Assembly: GCA_030043395.1 (NCBI GenBank) | Contig: JASHXW010000576.1 | Span: 1-16,247, forward strand | DNA: 16,247 nt | Source: Streptosporangiaceae bacterium | GTDB lineage: Bacteria > Actinomycetota > Actinomycetes > Streptosporangiales > Streptosporangiaceae | Direction of reading: 5' to 3' | In this document: piece by piece, positions 6,914 to 14,593 of the stretch | Position numbering within the stretch: position 1 is the stretch's first letter | How the letters are laid out: every line of letters starts with the position of its first letter | Position numbers and translations under genes: made by a program | Notes under the pieces: model-generated | The model's input: only the letters and a program-made list of their open reading frames with translations | Database searches by the model: none | Told to the model about the DNA's origin: nothing

Positions 6914-8237
6914 CCAGCCGGCGTACCAGGATCGGGCCTCTGGCCAGCCGGCGTCCGGCCAGCCGGCAGCGCGCCAACCTACGCCCCCGTCTGGCCCGCC
7001 GTCGTCTGCCCAGTCTCTAGCCGGCCAGACCGCAGGCACCCATGCGCAAGCCAGCCAGGCCTCCGTCAGTCAGGCCGCAGTCAGCCAACCCGCAGCCAGC
7101 CAGATGCTGGAGCACTCAGTCGCCGTCGTGGGTCGCGAGCCCGAGGTCGCCTGGCTGGCGCTCTGGCTCGCGTGCGTCGTCACGATCGTGCTCTTCCCCT
7201 CCTGGCAGGTCATACCGCTCGACGGGCTGTGGATCGGGCTGGCACTGGTGTCCGGCGTCCGGATGTGGCCGAGCCGCGGCATCCTGGCCCTCACCGGCAT
7301 TGCGCTCGTGACGACTGCTGCCGTGATCGGCCAGGACATGATGCGGCACCTGAGCACCGAGGAGCTCCTCGAGCAGCTGCCGCTGCTCGCGGTCATAGTC
7401 GCCGCCATGGCCTGGCAGTCCCACCGCAGGACTTTGGTCAAGGATCGCGCGCAGCTCGCCGCCGAGGCAGAGCGGCTGGTCACGGTCCAGCGCCAGTTCC
7501 TGCAGGACGCCTCTCATCAGCTGCGCACGCCAATTACGATCGCGCTCGGCCACGCCGAGCTGCTGGCGCAGGCGCTAGTGGGCCAGCAGCAGCGCGACAT
7601 AGCGGTGGTCGTCGGCGAGCTCCAGCGGCTGCGGACGCTGAGCGAGCGGCTCCTGCTGGTCGCCGCCGCCGAGAACCCGCACTTCCTTTCCCTGGCACCC
7701 GCTGAGCTGGACTTGCTGGTCGCCGACGTGCTGCGGCGCTGGCAGCCGACCGCCGCACGGCACTGGCGGCTCGGCATGCTGCAGCCGGTCACGGCGCTAG
7801 TGGATACCGAGCGGCTCGGCCTGGCGCTAGACGCGCTGATCGAGAATGCGGTACGTCATACCAGTACCGACGACGAGATCACGCTTTCGGTCCTGAGCAG
7901 CGACGGTGGCTGGATCGCCCGTATCGTGGTCGAGGACACCGGCGAAGGCATCGCCTCAGCCGACATCCCGCGCATCTTCCAGCGATTCACCACGAGCGCC
8001 GGCGGTACTCGCGGGACTGGCCTGGGCCTCCCCCTGGTCAGGGCTGTCGCTCGCGGCCATGGCGGCGACGTGAGCGTGGCGAGCGTATCGGGCAAGGGCA
8101 GCAGGTTCGAGGTGCTCCTGCCGGTCCAGGCGAACGCTGGGCGTGCCGACATCGACGCCCTGCACTGGCAGGCAACGCAGAACCGGGCCGAGCGGCGCCG
8201 GCCGGCCGAGACGAGAGCGGAGTGGGAGACAAGGTGA
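6885..8237 (+). CDS. Membrane sensor histidine kinase
   Basis: Partner of the preceding response regulator; autophosphorylates and transfers phosphate to it. It has 450 aa. Seen: residues 1-73 are a Gln/Ala/Ser/Pro-rich low-complexity stretch; three or four membrane segments follow between about 86 and 178, with only short loops and no sizeable extracytoplasmic sensor domain; then the H box with H211 (DASHQLRTPI), N box with N321 (ALIENAVRH), G1 box (VEDTGEGI, D351), F box (IFQRF) and G2 box (GTRGTGLGLPLV). No HAMP domain is apparent. GTG 6885 overlaps the regulator by 29 nt (GTG 6888 is equivalent); no strong ribosome site is seen, and the first ATG is at 7104 just before the membrane region, so the low-complexity part may be partly untranslated. 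Intramembrane sensing of redox or copper state is inference. Confidence 0.93.
   Translation: MVRATDSLPDQPAYQDRASGQPASGQPAARQPTPPSGPPSSAQSLAGQTAGTHAQASQASVSQAAVSQPAASQMLEHSVAVVGREPEVAWLALWLACVVTIVLFPSWQVIPLDGLWIGLALVSGVRMWPSRGILALTGIALVTTAAVIGQDMMRHLSTEELLEQLPLLAVIVAAMAWQSHRRTLVKDRAQLAAEAERLVTVQRQFLQDASHQLRTPITIALGHAELLAQALVGQQQRDIAVVVGELQRLRTLSERLLLVAAAENPHFLSLAPAELDLLVADVLRRWQPTAARHWRLGMLQPVTALVDTERLGLALDALIENAVRHTSTDDEITLSVLSSDGGWIARIVVEDTGEGIASADIPRIFQRFTTSAGGTRGTGLGLPLVRAVARGHGGDVSVASVSGKGSRFEVLLPVQANAGRADIDALHWQATQNRAERRRPAETRAEWETR
6914..6967 (+). repeat. Short direct repeats coding a Gln/Ala/Pro-rich segment
   Basis: CCAGCCGGCG occurs at 6914-6923 and 6944-6953, with CCAGCCGGC again at 6959-6967. 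They encode QPA-type repeats at the kinase N-terminus, followed downstream by a Ser-Gln-Ala-rich run. They look like local duplication within the coding frame. Confidence 0.5.
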
Positions 8238-8270
8238 GAGTCGCGACAGAGGATGGACGAGGCTAGCTAG

Positions 8271-8900
8271 ATGCAAGATCTCAGGACTGGCCCCCCCAAT
8301 GTCCCCATCCGCAAGAGCGTATGGCCGACCCGGCGATCCCCATGGTGGGTATTTGCCGCTATCGCTGCCTTCCTGGCCGTCGCCGTCGCCGTCGGGCTCG
8401 TGCACCGGCCAAGCGCCGGGGAGCGCGCCTCCGACCTGCGTGGCCTGATCGGCCAGCTGCGCAGTGACGTCCAATCCTGTTCTGGCGGCGTTGGAGAGTC
8501 GCTGTACGTGCTGCGCAGGATCGACTCCGGGAAGAGCAGCGATGTTCCGGGTGCCCTGAACGTGGCGACGACGGCATCAGCCAACTGCTCACCCGCGAAC
8601 AACATGAGCCTCGACGACCTGGACCAGAACGTCCAGGTGCCGTCCTCGCTGGACGGCTATCGCCTGCAGGCAGGCGTCAACGACCTGATCACCTGGACCG
8701 CACCGGACGCCATCAACGTGTGCGCGGACGTGGCCAAGGCGCTGAGGGATCGCGGCAAGCCGTCAGAAGCAGCGGCGCTAGCGGCCCTGAAGCTTGCGCA
8801 GGGCAAGCTGGACGCCCAGCGGGCGGTGGTCTACGCGGACTTTGCGCCTGCGATCAAGGCGATCGCGCCACACGCACGGCTCTTCGTCCTGCAGGGCTAG
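8271..8900 (+). CDS. Membrane-anchored protein of unknown function in the two-component/SCO operon
   Basis: A 209-aa protein I do not recognise. Seen: a short basic cytoplasmic end, one membrane segment at about residues 26-45 (VFAAIAAFLAVAVAVGLV), and an extracytoplasmic domain of about 160 residues, probably mostly helical, with three cysteines (C70, C106, C151). No lipobox, protease, heme or obvious copper motif is visible. It starts 33 nt after the kinase stop; GAGG lies 8 nt before the ATG. Its place between the kinase and the SCO-like gene suggests an accessory to signalling or to oxidase copper-site assembly, but this is only context. Coding status is supported by its length, membrane anchor and fit in the operon. 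Confidence 0.8.
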   Translation: MQDLRTGPPNVPIRKSVWPTRRSPWWVFAAIAAFLAVAVAVGLVHRPSAGERASDLRGLIGQLRSDVQSCSGGVGESLYVLRRIDSGKSSDVPGALNVATTASANCSPANNMSLDDLDQNVQVPSSLDGYRLQAGVNDLITWTAPDAINVCADVAKALRDRGKPSEAAALAALKLAQGKLDAQRAVVYADFAPAIKAIAPHARLFVLQG

Positions 8901-8933
8901 ACATCCAACGCGGCGGAAAGGAGTAACCACCCG

Positions 8934-10823
8934 ATGGCGGGAATGCATAGCGGGCTGAACATCGCCAACTCCGTGCTGGTGGCGGCTTTCCGCTCCGCGC
9001 TGATGCACCAAGGCCTGGTCGCCCTGCTCGTGCTCGTCTCGCTAGCCATCATCTGGGCTAGCCTGCGGGAGTGGCGCCCTGGCCTGATCGGTTCGGCGTC
9101 CTCCTCCGGCCCGGACAGCGCGGCCGGCACCGGAACCTCCTCAACCCTGCTGCAACGCGCCAGCGAGCCGTCAGCGCGCCGCGTGCTGCGGATCGCGTTC
9201 GGCGTGATCTGGGTCTTCGACGGACTCTTGCAGGGACAGCCCGCGATGGCCGTTGGCATGCCGCCGGATGTCCTGGCGCCGGCGGCCGCCGGCTCGCCGC
9301 ACTGGGTGCAAGCGGTGGTGAACTGGTCGGGCACGACCTGGTCCTACCATCCGATCCAGGCCAGCGCTGCTGCGGTCTGGATCCAGGTCGGCATCGGGAT
9401 ATGGCTGCTGGCGTCAGGCCGTGGTTCGTGGTCCAGGCTGGCCGGACTGGTCAGCGTCGGCTGGGGGCTGATCGTCTGGGTCTTCGGCGAAGCATTCGGC
9501 GGGATCTTCGGACCAGGCCAGACGGTGCTATTCGGTACCCCGGGCGCGGCCCTGTTCTACTGCGTCGCTGGCGCCCTGATCGCCCTGCCCGAGCGGGCAT
9601 GGGACAGCGTCGCGCTCGGCCGCCGGCTGCTCGCGGGCCTTGGCGTGTTCTTCATCGGCATGGCCGTGCTGCAGGCCTGGCCGGGCCGTGGCTTCTGGCA
9701 GGGCACCGCGGTCCACGGCAAACCTGGAGCGCTGACCGCCATGGTGCGCCAGATGGCCACGACGCCGCAGCCGTCCGTGCTCGGTCACCTCGTCAGCAGC
9801 TTCGCCTCTTTCACAGCCAGTCATGGCTTCGGCATTAACGCATTCGCCGTGGCAGCTCTGCTCCTCATCGGCGTCGGCCTGGTTATCCAGCGAAGAGAGC
9901 TGATGCTGCCGCTGGTGATCGCGATCGGCGTGTTCTGCCTGGCCGACTGGGTGCTCATCGAGGATCTGGGCTTCCTCGGCGGTCTGGGCACCGACCCGAA
10001 CAGCATGATCCCGCTGCTGATGCTCGTCATCTGCGGCTACCTGGCCATCACCAGGGCGGCGCCGGCTGTCGCTTCCGAGCCAGGCCACGAGGCCGCTGCA
10101 CAGGCTGAATGGCGGGACCGTCTGCGGCCAATCCGGGTGGCTGGCGGATTCGCCGCTACCAGCGCGACTGGCGTGCTCGCCATCTGGGCGGCTGGCGTGG
10201 TGCTGCTCGGCGCGGCTCCGATGGCCCTGGCGCAGGCCAGCCCTAACGCCTCCACGATCATCGCGCAGGGGCTCGGCGGAAATAACATCCCGCTCAATAC
10301 CCCTGCCGCCCCGTTCAGCCTGACCGACCAGAACGGGCGGCCGGTGTCGCTGGCGAGCTTGCGCGGCAAGGTCGTGCTGATGACCTTCCTCGACCCGGTG
10401 TGCACCACCGACTGCCCGCTGATCGCCCAGGAGCTCAGGCAGGCGGACACGATGCTCGGCACCAAGTCCTCGCAGGTCGACATCGTCGCCATCGCCGCGA
10501 ACCCGCTGTACTACACCCGGCCGTACTTGCAGGCGTTCGATCGCCAGGAAGGCATGAGCCGCATGCGCAACTGGCTGTACCTGACCGGGCCACTGCACCA
10601 GCTCAGGGAGGTATGGAGGCACTACGGAGTAGCGGTCACGATCTTGCCGGGCGGCCAGATGATCGGGCATAGCGAAGTGGTCTTCCTCGTAGCCAACGGC
10701 CTGGTCAAGACCGAGTTCAACGCAGACCCCGGTGCGGGCACGGCCAGCAGCAAGTCATCGTTCGCTGTGGAGTTCGCTCAGGCGGCCGAGCAGGCACTAG
10801 CTCACAGCGGCTCTCCGAACTGA
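8934..10823 (+). CDS. Polytopic membrane protein fused to a SCO1/SenC copper-chaperone domain
   Basis: A 629-aa fusion. Residues 1 to about 433 hold about ten membrane segments (near 26-42, 84-102, 143-161, 166-184, 196-218, 232-250, 300-318, 324-341, 357-374, 405-433), including the Gly-rich FGEAFGGIFGPGQ; I do not recognise a named family for this part. Residues about 457-600 are a thioredoxin-fold SCO domain: APFSLTDQNGRPVSL, then the copper-binding C490-x3-C494 (DPVCTTDCPL) and the distal His579 (IGHSEVVFLV). SCO proteins deliver copper to, or reduce, the CuA site of oxidase subunit II outside the membrane. The last membrane segment follows RDRLRPIR and ends in APMALAQAS, resembling a signal peptide with a cleavage site. 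ATG 8934 has AAGGAG 10 nt upstream. It is followed 10 nt later by the CtaG-like gene, supporting a role in oxidase assembly. Confidence 0.9.
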   Translation: MAGMHSGLNIANSVLVAAFRSALMHQGLVALLVLVSLAIIWASLREWRPGLIGSASSSGPDSAAGTGTSSTLLQRASEPSARRVLRIAFGVIWVFDGLLQGQPAMAVGMPPDVLAPAAAGSPHWVQAVVNWSGTTWSYHPIQASAAAVWIQVGIGIWLLASGRGSWSRLAGLVSVGWGLIVWVFGEAFGGIFGPGQTVLFGTPGAALFYCVAGALIALPERAWDSVALGRRLLAGLGVFFIGMAVLQAWPGRGFWQGTAVHGKPGALTAMVRQMATTPQPSVLGHLVSSFASFTASHGFGINAFAVAALLLIGVGLVIQRRELMLPLVIAIGVFCLADWVLIEDLGFLGGLGTDPNSMIPLLMLVICGYLAITRAAPAVASEPGHEAAAQAEWRDRLRPIRVAGGFAATSATGVLAIWAAGVVLLGAAPMALAQASPNASTIIAQGLGGNNIPLNTPAAPFSLTDQNGRPVSLASLRGKVVLMTFLDPVCTTDCPLIAQELRQADTMLGTKSSQVDIVAIAANPLYYTRPYLQAFDRQEGMSRMRNWLYLTGPLHQLREVWRHYGVAVTILPGGQMIGHSEVVFLVANGLVKTEFNADPGAGTASSKSSFAVEFAQAAEQALAHSGSPN

Positions 10824-10833
10824 ACGAGGCGAG

Positions 10834-11796
10834 ATGAACTATCTGGTCGACCACTGGTCGTTCAACCCGTTCCTGATCGTCGTCGTGATCTTGGTGGCAT
10901 GGCATGAGGCGGGGCTGGCCAGGATGGCACGGATGTCTGGCCCCGAGCGGACCGCCGAGCGCAGGCGCAGGTCGTGGTGGTTTTACGGCGGGCTGGCCCT
11001 CCTGCTGATCGCCGTCCAGTCGCCGATCAACTACTGGTCGGACGATTACTTCTTCATGCACATGATCCAGCACCTGCTGCTGATGTTCGGCGCGCCTGTG
11101 CTGATCGTCGCAGGAGCACCATGGCAGCCCCTGCTCGAGGGACTGCCCGGGCGGCTCGGCAGGGACGCGACCGCGGCAGCGCTGGCTGCTGGCTGGACCC
11201 GGCCGGTTCGCGCAGTCGGCGGTTTCCTGCTCCGGCCCTGGGTCTCCATCGGCCTGTTCAACCTCGCCATGATCGTCTGGCACCTGCCCGCCGCGTACGA
11301 TCTCGCCTATCGCAACCAGGTCGTGCACATCTGGCTGATGGAAGGCAGCTTCTTCATCGCAGGCGTGCTGTTCTGGCTCCAGTTCGTCCCGTCGTCGCCG
11401 TTCCGGATCAAGATGACGCGGTTCGGCCAGGCAGCCGCGCTTGTGGGCACCAACGTGGTGATGTGGATCCTGGCGATGTCGATGAGCTTCCTCAGCCAGG
11501 TGTCCTGGTACTCGGTCTACGCGCACCGGCCAGGAGTGACGCTCTCGCCGTTCGCCGACCAGCAGATCGGCGCCGCGATCCTGTGGGTGTGCGGCGACTT
11601 CTGGGCTATCCCCGCCCTCACTTACGTGGTTCGCCGGATGATCGCTGAGGACGGCAACGTCGGGTCGGCGCTGGACAAGATCCTGAACCGCGGCTCGCGC
11701 AACCAGGGGTGGGCCGGCAACCGGAGCATGCTGCCGCTAACGCGATCGGCGGCATCCGCCTCCACGGAGACCGGCGCGCACGACACTGACCAGTAA
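10834..11796 (+). CDS. ctaG: CtaG-like (caa3_CtaG family) cytochrome c oxidase assembly membrane protein
   Basis: A 320-aa multi-pass membrane protein of the caa3_CtaG family, whose members are needed for oxidase formation, probably for CuB or copper handling. Seen: about seven membrane segments; the family signature HMIQHLLLMFGAPVLIVAGAP with H76 and H80; a WHLP motif (H150-L-P); and a basic, non-membrane C-terminal tail of about 60 residues. It is distinct from the Cox11-type CtaG of proteobacteria. The ATG follows a GAGGCGAG ribosome site and lies 10 nt after the SCO fusion gene, so the two are surely co-transcribed. It ends the plus-strand operon; a hairpin follows at 11939-11965. Confidence 0.93.
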   Translation: MNYLVDHWSFNPFLIVVVILVAWHEAGLARMARMSGPERTAERRRRSWWFYGGLALLLIAVQSPINYWSDDYFFMHMIQHLLLMFGAPVLIVAGAPWQPLLEGLPGRLGRDATAAALAAGWTRPVRAVGGFLLRPWVSIGLFNLAMIVWHLPAAYDLAYRNQVVHIWLMEGSFFIAGVLFWLQFVPSSPFRIKMTRFGQAAALVGTNVVMWILAMSMSFLSQVSWYSVYAHRPGVTLSPFADQQIGAAILWVCGDFWAIPALTYVVRRMIAEDGNVGSALDKILNRGSRNQGWAGNRSMLPLTRSAASASTETGAHDTDQ

Positions 11797-11991
11797 GCGC
11801 CTGGTAGTCGGACAGTAGCGCCAAGTAGCTAACTAGCTCGATTGTGCCCGGCTGTCACCGTTCGGTAACCATTTATGCCGATGATGTTCGCGTGTCGCTA
11901 CCAGTTTCCTGACCCTGATTCCGGGATGCTGTGATCAGGCCCCTCCGGGTATGAGCTGGAGGGGCTCGATTGTCGCGCGGCCCTGCCAGGC
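11797..11991. other. Convergent intergenic region (195 bp)
   Basis: Lies between the ends of the CtaG-like gene (plus) and the DUF2332 gene (minus). It contains one clear hairpin (11939-11965) and a weaker imperfect palindrome GTCACCGTTCGGTAAC near 11854-11869. No gene is seen. Confidence 0.7.
11939..11965. terminator. Putative bidirectional terminator hairpin
   Basis: GCCCCTCC (11939-11946) pairs perfectly with GGAGGGGC (11958-11965) around an 11-nt loop. It sits between two convergent genes, where it could stop both transcripts. There is no T-run on either side, which is common in high-GC actinobacteria but keeps the call tentative. Confidence 0.55.
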
Positions 11992-13149
11992 TTAGCTCCC
12001 CCAGGTCACCGGTACGCCGTGGGCCGAGGCAACGCCGAGCCGCCGACGCTTGAGCCCCGGCCAGGTAGCCAGGTCGACTGGCGTCTCCTGCGTTCCCCTG
12101 GCTAGCTCGAGCGTGATGTGCGCGAACCGAGCTGACCCGGTCGCCGCTGCGCCGAGCGCCGAGACCCCTTCGTCGAGGGCCAGTGCCTCGGACTCGTCCA
12201 GGTACTGCTGCATGATCGAATGCCACAGCACGGTCCAGGTACCCGGCTCAAGCGAGATCTGGCTGAGCGTCACCGACAAAGGCTCCGCCCGCAGGTCCGC
12301 AGGCACTCGCGCGGCAAGCTCGAGTGCGCCGCGCAGCCGATCCATCCGGCCGACCTGGTCCGCCCACACATAGGCCGTGAGTCGCAGCCGCCCGTCGTCG
12401 CTCAGCGGGTCGATCGGCGTGAGGTCGCCGCCGACTCTGGACACGACCCGCACCGAGCGGACCGGCGGCGCCTGCCCAGCCCAGCCGTCCAGCATCCGGA
12501 CAGGCGAGGACTCGTCACCGTAGCTGACGCCGGCTCCGGTGATCCGGAACAGGTCGGCGCGCAAGTTCAGGCCCGCGCTCGCGCCGACCTCGAACAGCCG
12601 CACCGGGTAGTCGGCCTCGGCCAGCATGTGACAGAGCGCCCCGACCAGCGCCGCACCCCTGCCGACCTCGTTCGTCTGCGGCGGGCTGCCGAGCCACGCG
12701 CGGACTTCGTCGTGGTGCACTCCGAGAGCACGCCGCAGCGCAGGCCAGGCCAGCTCAGCCTTGGCGCCAGGGTCGGCCATGCCACCCACGGATGGGTAGA
12801 ACGCCGCCAGCTCCGTCGCCTCCCCGGTCAGCACCTGCGCATGCACGCCTGCGAGCATCCGCAGCGCCAGCGCGCCGCGGCCCGGGTGCTCCATGTACCC
12901 GTCGAGTACGGCTGCCGTGGGTCCCGACGCGAGCACGTCGGCTGCGGCCTGCCTGAGCAGGCCTGCGTACAGCGGGCTGCCGAGCGCCTCGCATGCCAGC
13001 GCCTGGATCTCGAATCGCCGCGCAGTCCGCTGCAGCAGTGTCTCGCCGCTCGCTTCAGCCGAACGGCCAGGGCCTGGCCGGGCCGTTGCCTCGGCCGGAG
13101 TCCCGGCTACCCGCTCGGCCCCGTGTCCGTTCACGCGCCTATTGTGCAC
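11992..13149 (-). CDS. DUF2332 family protein (methyltransferase-like fold)
   Basis: A member of DUF2332, a family common in actinobacteria with no assigned reaction that I know of. It has 385 aa from GTG 13149. Seen: RTARRFEIQALACEALGSPLY at about residues 41-61 (the usual family opening), TNEVGRGAALVGAL (159-172), and LFEVGASAGLNLRADLF (185-201), which resembles the Gly-rich SAM-binding loop of Rossmann-type methyltransferases; LWHSIMQQYL follows later. A SAM-dependent activity is inference. The first ~35 residues are Ala/Gly/Arg-rich and the start is uncertain: GTG 13149 and GTG 13134 both lack a ribosome site. Its start is divergent from, and only 43 bp from, that of the D-amino acid enzyme gene. 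Confidence 0.88.
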   Translation of the reverse strand: MHNRRVNGHGAERVAGTPAEATARPGPGRSAEASGETLLQRTARRFEIQALACEALGSPLYAGLLRQAAADVLASGPTAAVLDGYMEHPGRGALALRMLAGVHAQVLTGEATELAAFYPSVGGMADPGAKAELAWPALRRALGVHHDEVRAWLGSPPQTNEVGRGAALVGALCHMLAEADYPVRLFEVGASAGLNLRADLFRITGAGVSYGDESSPVRMLDGWAGQAPPVRSVRVVSRVGGDLTPIDPLSDDGRLRLTAYVWADQVGRMDRLRGALELAARVPADLRAEPLSVTLSQISLEPGTWTVLWHSIMQQYLDESEALALDEGVSALGAAATGSARFAHITLELARGTQETPVDLATWPGLKRRRLGVASAHGVPVTWGS

Positions 13150-13180
13150 GTCAGCACGCCAGTGCGGAGCGGCAGCACGC

Positions 13181-13193
13181 TACGCTGCCCGCG
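13181..13193 (+). promoter_or_regulatory. -10 element of a leaderless transcript (D-amino acid enzyme gene)
   Basis: TACGCT (13181-13186) is a TANNNT hexamer 6 nt before GTG 13193, so transcription would begin at or next to the start codon. There is no Shine-Dalgarno site. No clear -35 match is seen, which is usual for actinobacterial promoters. Confidence 0.55.
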
Positions 13194-14533
13194 TGCCTCA
13201 CGCTGACCTGCCTGACGAGTTGCTGCAAGCCATCACCGAACTGCGAAGCCACCCGATCGCTCCTACCGAGAAAGGGTTCGGGGTAATCGCGGCCGGCGCA
13301 GGTCCCGCGGAAACCGGCTCCTTGCCCCCCGTTTCGATCATCAGCGCGGCTGCATTGGCAGATTCGCGTCCGAACGCACTCGGAACGCAGTTCACGATGC
13401 CGCTGGCCCTACTGCGCGACTCAGCTTTGCGGCACAACGCTAAGGCCATGGCTGACTGGTGCGCCCGCGCCGGGGTCTGGCTTGCGCCGCACGGCAAGAC
13501 CACGATGGCGCCTCAGCTCTTCGCCAGGCAGCTCGACGCCGGAGCCTGGGGCATCACCGCGGCGACGATCCCGCAGGTCCAGGTCTACCGCGCGTTCGGC
13601 ATCCCGCGAATCCTGATCGCCAACGAGCTGACGGACCGGAACGGAATCACCTGGCTCGCGGCAGAGCTGAGTAGCAGCCAGGACTGGGAGTGCTACGCCT
13701 ACGTCGACAGCCTCGCCGGCGTCGCGCTGCTCGACGAGACGCTCCGGGCCGCAGGTGCGACCAGGCCGTTGGATGTCCTTGTCGAGCTCGGCTTCACCGG
13801 CGGCCGCACCGGCTGCCGCAGCGTGGCCGAAGCGCTCGAGGTCGCCGCGGCCGCAGCGGATGCTCCCGCCCTTGTCCTGGCCGGGGCCTCGGGTTACGAG
13901 GGCGGCATCGGACTGGATGCCAGCCCAGTGACGCTGGAGGCGATCGCCGAGTTCTGCGCCGACCTGCGCTCGCTGGCCTGCCAGCTCCCTGGCGAGCCGC
14001 CCGCCGAGCGCCCGTGGATCGTCTCCGCCGGTGGCAGCGCGTACTTCGACGTCGTCGCGCGGGTGCTCACGGCAGGCGAGCCAGGCGACCCGGAGCTGAC
14101 GGTCGTCCTGCGCAGCGGGTGTTACATCACCCACGACCATGGCACGTACGAGCGAATCGGCCCGGCCGGTTCGCGAGGCGGCCCCGAGCTCATCTCAGCC
14201 ATAGAAGTGTGGACGACTGTCCTCTCCCGCCCAGAGCCCGAGCTGGCCCTAGCCTCTGCAGGGCGCAGGGATGTTTCGTTCGACGGAGGATGGCCGGTAC
14301 CGATCGCGGTACGCCGAGCCGACGGCGCTGTCATCGACGCCCGCGAGCTCACCGTCACCAGGCTGGACGACCAGCATGCGTACGTCCGTGTCCCGGCTGA
14401 CTTCGATCTTGTGCCTGGCGACCTGGTCTGCCTCGGCATCTCGCACCCGTGCACGACATTCGACAAATGGCGTGTCATTCCGGTCGTCGACGACGACTAC
14501 CAGGTCATCGACGTTTTCCGGACGTTCTTCTGA
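13193..14533 (+). CDS. PLP-dependent D-amino acid dehydratase/aldolase-like enzyme (alanine-racemase-fold)
   Basis: Fold-type III PLP enzyme of the D-serine dehydratase / D-threonine aldolase / 'amino acid deaminase' group, 446 aa from GTG 13193. Seen: a TIM-barrel part beginning TMPLALLRDSALRHN, with the likely PLP lysine K102 in APHGKTTM; VELGFTGGRTGCRS and LAGASGYEGGIG phosphate-loop-like segments; a C-terminal beta domain with HDHGTYERIG and the metal-binding pair H418/C420 (SHPCTTFDKW), typical of the D-serine dehydratase-like domain. It would convert a D-hydroxyamino acid to a keto acid plus ammonia, or cleave it; the substrate is not fixed by sequence. The next gene makes free D-amino acids from N-acyl forms, so the pair fits a catabolic route. 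An open frame continues upstream to 12893, but the -10 at 13181 and the opposing gene argue for GTG 13193. Confidence 0.88.
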   Translation: MPHADLPDELLQAITELRSHPIAPTEKGFGVIAAGAGPAETGSLPPVSIISAAALADSRPNALGTQFTMPLALLRDSALRHNAKAMADWCARAGVWLAPHGKTTMAPQLFARQLDAGAWGITAATIPQVQVYRAFGIPRILIANELTDRNGITWLAAELSSSQDWECYAYVDSLAGVALLDETLRAAGATRPLDVLVELGFTGGRTGCRSVAEALEVAAAAADAPALVLAGASGYEGGIGLDASPVTLEAIAEFCADLRSLACQLPGEPPAERPWIVSAGGSAYFDVVARVLTAGEPGDPELTVVLRSGCYITHDHGTYERIGPAGSRGGPELISAIEVWTTVLSRPEPELALASAGRRDVSFDGGWPVPIAVRRADGAVIDARELTVTRLDDQHAYVRVPADFDLVPGDLVCLGISHPCTTFDKWRVIPVVDDDYQVIDVFRTFF

Positions 14534-14580
14534 AGGCCGCTGCCCGGCGAAACCCGCTGGGCAGGCGCAGGCTACCTGCC

Positions 14581-14593
14581 TATCCTGTTGGGA
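14581..14593 (+). promoter_or_regulatory. -10 element of a leaderless transcript (D-aminoacylase gene)
   Basis: TATCCT (14581-14586) is a TANNNT hexamer 6 nt before ATG 14593, the same spacing as for the preceding gene. No ribosome site is seen, so this gene probably has its own leaderless promoter although it lies only 59 nt behind its neighbour. Confidence 0.55.

Noticed and set aside
9528..10670. Minus-strand open frame (380 codons) opposite the SCO fusion
   Set aside because: Antisense to a clear coding sequence with conserved copper motifs; composition is that of a shadow frame.
11854..11869. Imperfect palindrome GTCACCGTTCGGTAAC
   Set aside because: A 6-bp arm with one mismatch is too weak to call a site; the nearby 8-bp hairpin is the better terminator candidate.
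12893..13192. Upstream extension of the D-amino acid enzyme frame
   Set aside because: It runs opposite the DUF2332 gene and upstream of a -10 element adjoining GTG 13193; the conserved protein begins after that point.
12220..13206. Plus-strand open frame (328 codons) opposite the DUF2332 gene
   Set aside because: The minus strand carries recognisable DUF2332 motifs; this frame has shadow composition and no motif.
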